The translations under genes and the position numbers were made by a program. From Anaerovirgula multivorans (GTDB taxonomy: Bacteria > Bacillota > Clostridia > Peptostreptococcales > Natronincolaceae): a stretch of 64,000 bases of DNA. The stretch covers positions 20,488 through 84,487 of the forward strand of contig NZ_FZOJ01000022.1 in assembly GCF_900188145.1 (NCBI RefSeq), written 5' to 3'. Below are positions 60,507 through 64,000 of the stretch, piece by piece. Each line of letters begins with the position of its first letter. The stretch's first letter is position 1. Under the pieces are notes generated by a model. The model saw only the letters and a program-made list of their open reading frames with translations, was not told the DNA's origin and ran no database searches.

Positions 60507-61933
60507 TATTTCTCATCCTTATAGAAAATGTTTTTAGAAATATCATCTAAATCATCTCTTAAAATCAAATCTTGGAAATTAAAGGTTTTAAAGGTCCCCA
60601 TTGGATATAAATAGGGATAGCCACAGGTAGTTAAGTCTGCTACATGGGACCAAAATAAAATAAATCCTACATAGAACCCTGGTAAACCTAAAAGTGCCGA
60701 CAATAATAGAAGAATATTAGACCATAAAAGAATAGCAGCATACATTTTAGGAATTAAGAACAATGAAATCGATGACAAAGCTATGATAAGAAGTGTAATC
60801 TCTGATGCTAGACCAGCTCCAATGGCAGCATCTCCTAAAATCAATGCCCCCACAATACTGAGGGCAGAGCCTATGGGCTGAGGCAATCGGATACCAGCCT
60901 CCCGCAATACCTGAAAAAAGAACATCATAATCATAATCTCTACGACGGCAGGAAAAGGCACCCCCGACCTGGTAATTGCCATTCTAAAAGCAAAGATATA
61001 GGGTATCAGCTTAAAGTGGTAAGCAATTAAAGCCATATACAGTCCTGGTAGTAATAGGGAAACAAAAAAGGCTACCCAACGAACGGTTCTAAAATAGCTT
61101 TGTCCATATCCATTTAAATAATAATCTTCACCTACACTGAAATATTCAACAAAAAAGTGGGGAGCCGTCACAGCAAAAGGGGTATTTTCTTGTAGGATGG
61201 CCACCCTACCTTCTGTTAATTTTGCAACAACTTTATCTGGTTTTTCCGTATAACCTATGGTATCAAAGATAGTTCTTTTTGTTTGTAGTGCTTCATCTAA
61301 AGTTTTAGACTCCAGTAGAAACTTTATTTTTGCCTTCTGTATGCGATTTCTAACAAATTCCACTACTTTTGCAGGGGCTTGGTCTTCTATGTACATTAAA
61401 ACAACAGCAGTATCACTTTGTTCTCCTATTAACAATTTCTCAAACTTTAGTTTAGGGTTATGGATACGACGCCTAATCAAAGAGATATTATCAGAAAGCT
61501 TTTCATTGAAACCTTCTCGTGGCCCTTTAATAACTATTTCTGTGGGAGGTTCCTCAATATTTCTGGAGGTATATTCTTCTGCTTCACAGTAAATCATTTT
61601 ATCTATAAAACCAAATAGGACTACAGCATTGCCAGATAAAATCAATTGCAGTGCATGATCAACATCATTGACAAAACCAATATCATCTGCAAAGATAAGA
61701 TCATTTTTTATTTTTTCTATATTTTCTGGAATGTTTTCACAAGTTACCAAGGGCTTTACAATATAATCACTGATAAAACTCTTATTACAGATATTGGTTA
61801 TATAAATAACAGTAATAGGACCCTTTTCTGTATCTATACTTCGATAAATTACATCATAGTTATTCCTTAATTGTTCTTTGATAATTGCAAGGTGCTCTTC
61901 ATATTTTTTCAGAGATATTTTCTTTTTACTCAT
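60506..61933 (-). CDS. gerAA: Spore germination protein, GerA (A subunit) family
   Basis: 475 residues. Soluble N-terminal region, then GerA domain motifs: VDHALQLILSGNAVVLFG, RGPREGFNEKLSDNISLIRRRI, RVAILQENTPFAVTAPHFF, followed by five to six membrane segments including MAITRSGVPFPAVVEIMIMM, LGDAAIGAGLASEITLLII. Forms the receptor with GerAB and GerAC and sets germinant response. Divergent from gerAB. Confidence 0.94.
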   Translation of the reverse strand: MSKKKISLKKYEEHLAIIKEQLRNNYDVIYRSIDTEKGPITVIYITNICNKSFISDYIVKPLVTCENIPENIEKIKNDLIFADDIGFVNDVDHALQLILSGNAVVLFGFIDKMIYCEAEEYTSRNIEEPPTEIVIKGPREGFNEKLSDNISLIRRRIHNPKLKFEKLLIGEQSDTAVVLMYIEDQAPAKVVEFVRNRIQKAKIKFLLESKTLDEALQTKRTIFDTIGYTEKPDKVVAKLTEGRVAILQENTPFAVTAPHFFVEYFSVGEDYYLNGYGQSYFRTVRWVAFFVSLLLPGLYMALIAYHFKLIPYIFAFRMAITRSGVPFPAVVEIMIMMFFFQVLREAGIRLPQPIGSALSIVGALILGDAAIGAGLASEITLLIIALSSISLFLIPKMYAAILLWSNILLLLSALLGLPGFYVGFILFWSHVADLTTCGYPYLYPMGTFKTFNFQDLILRDDLDDISKNIFYKDEK

Positions 61934-62034
61934 CTAATCACCCTTATCACTATAGAATTGAATAATATTACATTAGCTGGAAATAATCATTGAATATTAA
62001 TAACATCATTTTTAAAAAGGGAAAGGTTGTTTGT

Positions 62035-63123
62035 ATGGATAAATTCAACACAAAACACTTTGCTTTTCTTATTCTTTCAGTTACGATTGTATCTCAAAAA
62101 ACATATCCAAAGGTTTTTACTCTCAATGGAGGTCGAGACAGCTGGATTGCAGTAATCATTTCCTCTATAATCATATTATTGTATCTAATGCTTTTTTTGA
62201 AAATTTGTCAAAAAACCAATAACTATGATTTTATTAGCATATATCGACAAGCCCTTGGTCATAAGGCAGGAAATCTATTATTATTTGTATTTGCCATTAC
62301 ACTTTTTATAACGTTAGTGGAATCAGCTGCTGTAGAGGCCAGTTCTATGCATACCAATATGTTGTTGGACACCCCCGTGTGGTTCTTCATTCTATTCTTT
62401 GTTATCCCCGCTGCCTATAGTGCTTCAAGAGATTTAGTATCAATTATAACCATCACACTAATAGGTATTACTTTAATTATCCTTGCTGGAATCAATCTAG
62501 GGATGTTAACCTCTGAATATAAAGACTCCAGACTATTGTTTCCTATCTTTCGTGATGGTATTACAAAAGGCTTTTTCTTATCCATTCTACAGACATTAGG
62601 ACTTTATGGGAGTTTAACAATAATATTCCCCTACTTAACAGAAATTAAAGATAAAAGAAAATTATTTTTACATTCAATACTTGGTATGATTTTTGTCATA
62701 CAGATATTAATTGTATCTATTACAGGAACTTTAATGACCTTCGAAATTACTAGAGTTAATTCAATCCCTTATCCGAAATTGTTACAGACTCAAATGATAA
62801 GTAAACTTAGGTTTATAGAGGCAGGGGAACTTTATGTGATGCTTCAAATCGTAGGGGGATGGTATATTCGATATGTTATTACCCTTTATGCTTTGATTAA
62901 AATTCTTTCTGCTTTAAATTTACGGCATAAATATTTGACCATCATCATTAGTACTTTAGCAGGTATTATAGCCTATTTCGTTGGAAATAACTTATTTATA
63001 CTTTTCAAGTTTTTAAATTGGTATACATATATTACATTATTCAACTTCTTCATCATACCTTTGCTTATCTGTATTATTTATACTCTGAAAAAGAAAAACG
63101 TTAAAGTCAACGGAAGTAGTTAA
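62035..63123 (+). CDS. gerAB: Endospore germination permease, GerAB family
   Basis: 362 residues from the ATG at 62035-62037, with AAGGGAAAGG upstream; a TTG-started extension to 61990 is less likely. About ten membrane helices of the amino acid permease-like GerAB family: TKHFAFLILSVTIVSQKTYPKVF, GGRDSWIAVIISSIIILL, QALGHKAGNLLLFVF, ALYGSLTIIF-like YGSLTIIFPYLTE and LMTFEITRVNSIPYPKLLQTQ. Binds or passes the germinant. It is divergent from gerAA-AC rather than inside one operon. Confidence 0.92.
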   Translation: MDKFNTKHFAFLILSVTIVSQKTYPKVFTLNGGRDSWIAVIISSIIILLYLMLFLKICQKTNNYDFISIYRQALGHKAGNLLLFVFAITLFITLVESAAVEASSMHTNMLLDTPVWFFILFFVIPAAYSASRDLVSIITITLIGITLIILAGINLGMLTSEYKDSRLLFPIFRDGITKGFFLSILQTLGLYGSLTIIFPYLTEIKDKRKLFLHSILGMIFVIQILIVSITGTLMTFEITRVNSIPYPKLLQTQMISKLRFIEAGELYVMLQIVGGWYIRYVITLYALIKILSALNLRHKYLTIIISTLAGIIAYFVGNNLFILFKFLNWYTYITLFNFFIIPLLICIIYTLKKKNVKVNGSS

Positions 63124-63357
63124 ATTGAGCCTAGATTTTACTTCCTAGCCTGTCTCGCTTTTATTTACAGTTCTCAATAATTGTAGATTCCCCTCTACTT
63201 TTTTGCAATTTTGCCAGTGTTTTGTCTATATTCAAAATTTACCATTTTATTTTTTTGATGATAACAAATACTAATATAATCATGCCGCTTAAAATATTTT
63301 TAGAATTTTTAAAGATTATTATAGATAACCAATTTTAAACTTTAATTGCACTCTGTG

Positions 63358-63519
63358 AAAGTGACTGACAGCAAATCAAAGATTTGGGTCATCTACTTTT
63401 GATATACACGGTCTACGGTTTCGCCCAAAACCATGGGCTGCAAATGTAGCCCTTAGTATATCAAAATTTCACCTTGTATAAGCGACTGACATGAAATCAT
63501 AGATTTCAGTCATCTGCTT
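63358..63519. other. Structured intergenic element of unknown class (two similar hairpins around a third stem)
   Basis: Hairpin A (63358-63399, AAAGTGACTGACAG ... ACTTT) and hairpin B (63480-63519, AAGCGACTGACATG ... GCTT) share GACTGACA-x2-AAATC-AxA-GATTT and GTCATCT. Between them a perfect 10-bp stem TTTGATATAC/GTATATCAAA (63398-63407, 63466-63475) encloses overlapping short stems GGTTT/AAACC, GCCCA/TGGGC and GGGCT/AGCCC, some mutually exclusive. No known family recognised; a repeat element or a regulatory RNA are both possible. 63124-63357 shows nothing else. Confidence 0.5.
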
Positions 63520-63581
63520 AAGTTCTGTAGTTGGTTACCTATAGAATATGGTAAAGTTGTTTCTAAACAAGGAGGGATCAT

Positions 63582-63803
63582 TTGAAAAAAGATCGTCAGC
63601 ATACTACACGAAATCCACAGGATATAATTGATGACACCTATAACGCACGAGATTTTGAGATACCAGAAAAAGACATGAATTCCTACGTAATGCCTTTAGA
63701 TATGATGCGGGATGTAGATGCCTTTGATTCTAGAAGTTTTTTTGAAAAGGAGTGGAATAGCGAAATAGATCATACCAAAAATCATAAAACAAAGTCTTCC
63801 TAA
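63582..63803 (+). CDS. Small hydrophilic hypothetical protein (73 aa)
   Basis: 73 residues from a TTG at 63582-63584 after GGAGGGATCAT. Highly charged, no membrane segment: NPQDIIDDTYNARDFEIPEKD, VMPLDMMRDVDAFDSRSFFEKE. No family recognised. A clear ribosome site and an immediately following terminator support it as a real gene; small acidic proteins of this size next to germination genes may be spore-related, which is only a guess. Confidence 0.6.
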   Translation: MKKDRQHTTRNPQDIIDDTYNARDFEIPEKDMNSYVMPLDMMRDVDAFDSRSFFEKEWNSEIDHTKNHKTKSS

Positions 63804-63835
63804 AAAGAAAAAGCCTTGTTAGAGGCTTTTTCTTT
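63804..63835. terminator. Terminator between small protein and chemoreceptor genes
   Basis: AAAGAAAAAGCCT and AGAGGCTTTTTCTTT form a long stem with short loop; works both ways between convergent genes. Confidence 0.8.
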
Positions 63836-64000
63836 TTACACTTTAAACTTTTCAACTTCATTTTTCATATCATAGGTCATTTCATTTAGCACTTGCACAG
63901 TAGAAGCTACCTCTTCTACAGATGCACTCATCTCCTCAGAGGATGCAGCTATTTGTTGAGCTATCGCTGAATTATCAACTGAAATAGAAGCAATTGTATC
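63836..64000 (-). CDS. Methyl-accepting chemotaxis protein, C-terminal end (runs off window)
   Basis: The last 54 codons before TAA at 63838-63836 read DTIASISVDNSAIAQQIAAS, then SEEMSASVEEVASTVQVL and NEMTYDMKNEVEKFKV. AAxSEEMSAS is the methylation-helix pattern near the C terminus of MCPs. The ligand-binding and membrane parts lie outside the window. Confidence 0.85.
   Translation of the reverse strand, partial: DTIASISVDNSAIAQQIAASSEEMSASVEEVASTVQVLNEMTYDMKNEVEKFKV

Noticed and set aside
1..64000. CRISPR arrays, rRNA, tRNA, prophage
   Set aside because: No regularly spaced repeats, no cloverleaf or rRNA-like sequence and no phage structural genes were seen on reading; not computed exhaustively.

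Overview
The window looks like the chromosome of an anaerobic, endospore-forming, AT-rich Firmicute of the Clostridia. Pointers are a gerA-type spore germination locus, a bifurcating [FeFe] hydrogenase, an Etf-linked 2-hydroxyacid dehydrogenase, a T-box and S-box riboswitches. An Alkaliphilus-like genus is a guess from gene content, not a demonstrated assignment. No rRNA, tRNA or CRISPR array was seen.

Layout. 1-2.6 kb: the start of a CoA-transferase gene and a divergent LacI-family regulator, with two operator-like palindromes between them. 2.6-24.4 kb: an almost complete aromatic amino acid locus. On the minus strand it runs trpEGDCFBA-tyrA-aroA-pheA-aroC-aroB, then chorismate mutase/shikimate kinase, aroD, tctCB, a broken tctA and aroE. 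On the plus strand are two nearly identical DAHP synthase genes. 24.4-29.2 kb: a CBS-GGDEF protein, a TDT transporter, a C-GCAxxG-C-C protein and an amino acid racemase. 27.6-29.8 kb holds decayed Rhs and transposase fragments and repeats. 30-37.4 kb: a glutamine module (symporter, glutaminase, sigma-54 response regulator, histidine kinase, Cache sensor). 37.5-41.8 kb: hndABCD hydrogenase. 42-47.8 kb: a 3-hydroxybutyrate/acetoacetate operon with a sigma-54 promoter, its sigma-54 activator, and fossils of hbd and thiolase. 48-54.3 kb: a PHP phosphoesterase, two tiny hydrophobic paralogues, a YkvI-like permease and an etfBA-dehydrogenase set. 54.5-59.3 kb: aspartate kinase, a TrpR-like YerC protein and metNIQ behind two tandem SAM-I riboswitches. 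59.4-64 kb: gerAC, gerAA, divergent gerAB, an unexplained structured element and the end of a chemoreceptor.

The most interesting observation is a family of short leader peptides, 51-55 residues long and about one third Phe/Tyr/Trp. They lie directly upstream of both DAHP synthase genes (21609-21770 and 23111-23278, plus) and of the chorismate mutase/shikimate kinase gene (8698-8853, minus). Each is followed within about 40 nt by a competing hairpin and an intrinsic terminator, and then by the enzyme gene. Two of the three have a perfect TTGACA-17-TATAAT promoter. This looks like ribosome-mediated attenuation distributed over the common aromatic pathway, while the trp operon in the same locus uses a T-box with a second, stem-I-less antiterminator/terminator module. 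The three peptides share sequence outside the aromatic block, so a conserved peptide function (for example nascent-chain arrest) is also possible.
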